DNA of 7,812 bases from Nitrosomonadales bacterium (GTDB lineage: Bacteria > Pseudomonadota > Gammaproteobacteria > Burkholderiales > Gallionellaceae). A model generated the notes under the pieces. It ran no database searches. It had not been told where the DNA came from and saw nothing but the letters and a program-made list of their open reading frames with translations. Each line of letters starts with the position of its first letter. Position 1 is the stretch's first letter. This document shows, one piece after another, positions 6,732-7,812 of this stretch. The stretch spans positions 1-7,812 of the forward strand of contig QJWF01000256.1 in assembly GCA_003235435.1 (NCBI GenBank), written 5' to 3'. The translations under genes and the position numbers were made by a program.

Positions 6732-7626
6732 TGTCCAGGCATTACTGATATGCCATGGCAAGCAGCTGCAAAATGCACTGGGCCTCGATTCTGACAGGGC
6801 CCGCATCGACGTTCAATGCTTGTTGCAGTCGGTCATGCAAGTGGATCGTGCCCACCTTCTCGCCCATCCGGAAAGATCACTGGATGAAGATCAACATTCA
6901 CGTTACACGGATTTGCTTGAACGACGCTTGAGAGGTGAGCCGATCGCTTATCTGCTCGGCTTGCGCGAATTTTACGGGCTGAGTTTCAAGGTAACGCCCG
7001 CGACCCTGATTCCGCGGCCAGAAACCGAATTGCTGGTCGAACTGGCGTTGCAAGGTATCCCGCCTGACGGCCCATTCCGTGTGCTGGACCTTGGTACCGG
7101 CAGCGGAGCGATTGCATTGAGCATCGCGTCCGTCCGTCCAGCCATTGAGGTGGTTGCCGTGGACGTATCAAAGGATGCGCTGGAAGTGGCCCGTGAAAAT
7201 TCAAAGAGATTGAACATTTCCAATGTGAAGTTGATGCAAAGCGATTGGTTCTCTGGCCTGATCGGCGAGCGCTTCGATTTGATCGTAGCCAATCCTCCCT
7301 ATGTCGCAGTTGGCGATATACATCTGTCTCAGGGTGACCTGCGCTTCGAGCCAAGCACAGCCCTGACATCCGGAACAGACGGACTGGAAGACATCCGTCA
7401 TATCAGCGCCCATGCGAAAGCACATCTTAATCCCGGCGGATGGTTGTTGCTGGAACATGGCTATGACCAAGCTGAAAGGGTGCGCGAGCTGTTAAATCAG
7501 GCGGGATATTCCGGAATATTCTCAGCACATGATCTATCCGGAATCGAAAGGACGAGCGGCGGAATACTGAAAATGCGATCTGTAAATTCCGAGAATGGGG
7601 AAGGAAATACGAAAAGTGGCAGTTGA
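6718..7626 (+). CDS. prmC: Release factor glutamine N5-methyltransferase
   Basis: PrmC transfers a methyl group from S-adenosylmethionine to the GGQ glutamine of RF1 and RF2, raising termination efficiency. The 302-aa product has the N-terminal helical substrate-binding domain with [16 protein letters not shown] (73-88) and the conserved [12 protein letters not shown] (97-108). The SAM-binding loop LDLGTGSG is at 123-130 and the catalytic NPPY at 192-195. The ATG at 6718 overlaps the last 14 bases of prfA, typical of translational coupling. The protein runs about 20 residues past the usual end of the family (after ERTSGGI), with a polar tail ending NTKSGS. This makes it longer than the 277-aa E. 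coli enzyme. It is the last gene of the hemA operon visible here. Confidence 0.97.
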   Translation: MSSSSVQALLICHGKQLQNALGLDSDRARIDVQCLLQSVMQVDRAHLLAHPERSLDEDQHSRYTDLLERRLRGEPIAYLLGLREFYGLSFKVTPATLIPRPETELLVELALQGIPPDGPFRVLDLGTGSGAIALSIASVRPAIEVVAVDVSKDALEVARENSKRLNISNVKLMQSDWFSGLIGERFDLIVANPPYVAVGDIHLSQGDLRFEPSTALTSGTDGLEDIRHISAHAKAHLNPGGWLLLEHGYDQAERVRELLNQAGYSGIFSAHDLSGIERTSGGILKMRSVNSENGEGNTKSGS

Positions 7627-7726
7627 ACAATCCTCCCTGCAATATAGCCGAGCAATAAAGCCGCCTTTGACATATGGTGCGCCCGACGCTTCGGAATCCA
7701 TTCCAATTTTGATTGTGTAATACGAT
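7627..7726 (+). other. Intergenic spacer after prmC without a clear terminator
   Basis: Only short stems are seen here: AAAG/CTTT around CCGC, CCGA/TCGG around CGCT, and GGAAT/ATTCC at 7693-7704 followed by AATTTTG. None is a convincing intrinsic terminator. Confidence 0.4.
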
Positions 7727-7732
7727 TATAAT
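7727..7732 (+). promoter_or_regulatory. Candidate -10 element for the gene at the right edge
   Basis: A perfect TATAAT sits about 47 bases before the ATG at 7779. No good -35 lies 16-18 bases upstream (CAATTT at the 17-base position). The promoter may therefore be weak, activator-dependent or false. Confidence 0.4.
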
Positions 7733-7745
7733 TGGTATCGTGATG

Positions 7746-7766
7746 CCTTAAACAATGTATTTAAGG
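7746..7766 (+). repeat. 7-bp perfect inverted repeat in the leader of the right-edge gene
   Basis: CCTTAAA (7746-7752) and TTTAAGG (7760-7766) are exact reverse complements around a 7-base loop, 14 bases downstream of the TATAAT. The right arm contains AAGG, which with the following TGA is the only Shine-Dalgarno-like run before the ATG at 7779. The element could act as an operator just inside the transcript start or as an RNA hairpin masking the ribosome-binding site. Confidence 0.45.
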
Positions 7767-7778
7767 TGATTTTCCAGT

Positions 7779-7812
7779 ATGCCGGCCAAGTATCTGGCGC
7801 ATTACTCTGCAC
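7779..7812 (+). CDS. Start of an unidentified gene, cut by the window end
   Basis: ATG at 7779 opens a frame to the window end encoding MPAKYLAHYSA. Upstream are a TATAAT and AAGGTGA about 10 bases before the start. The YLxxYS opening faintly resembles YgjP-like (DUF45/M48) metallopeptidases, but 11 residues cannot support a family call. In many betaproteobacteria a monothiol glutaredoxin gene follows prmC. This start does not look like one. Confidence 0.4.
   Translation, partial: MPAKYLAHYSA

Noticed and set aside
5916..6806. Long minus-strand frame of 296 codons opposite prfA
   Set aside because: It mirrors the codon structure of prfA. The translation has no recognisable domain and is rich in His and Arg, as expected of a shadow frame.

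Overview
The window reads as ordinary chromosome from a moderately GC-rich betaproteobacterium. The YaeQ protein opens with a betaproteobacterial-looking N-terminus, and the hemA-prfA-prmC order is common in that class. The style of the proteins resembles Nitrosomonadales/Gallionellaceae. This placement is inferred from recognised protein families, not from a database search. No mobile element, CRISPR array, rRNA or tRNA is visible.

Layout. Positions 1-206 hold the end of an unidentified hydrophilic reading frame cut by the window edge. About 400 bases without a convincing gene follow (207-611). On the + strand, 612-2072 encodes a three-module protein: an N-terminal MerR-like helix-turn-helix segment, a plant-type [2Fe-2S] ferredoxin domain and a ferredoxin-NADP reductase-like flavin/nucleotide module. 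It appears to start from a leaderless promoter. Next on the same strand is an MgtC/SapB-family membrane protein (2202-2951). Two minus-strand genes converge on it: a stand-alone class III adenylate/guanylate cyclase (3016-3594) and, upstream of it, yaeQ (3691-4245).

A divergent promoter region (about 4246-4376) separates yaeQ from the + strand operon hemA (4377-5630), prfA (5643-6731) and prmC (6718-7626). HemA makes glutamate-1-semialdehyde, the first committed step of tetrapyrrole synthesis. PrfA is release factor 1, and PrmC methylates the GGQ glutamine of release factors, so enzyme and substrate are encoded in overlapping genes. After prmC there is a perfect TATAAT, a 7-bp inverted repeat and the first 11 codons of a new + strand gene running off the window.

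The most unusual item is the HTH-ferredoxin-reductase fusion. It keeps all four cluster cysteines but lacks several residues that canonical reductases use to hold FAD and NAD(P)H. Secondary items are its leaderless promoter, a spaced inverted repeat linking the yaeQ start to the hemA -35, and a hairpin that could mask the ribosome-binding site of the last gene. I do not see a clearly new multi-gene system.
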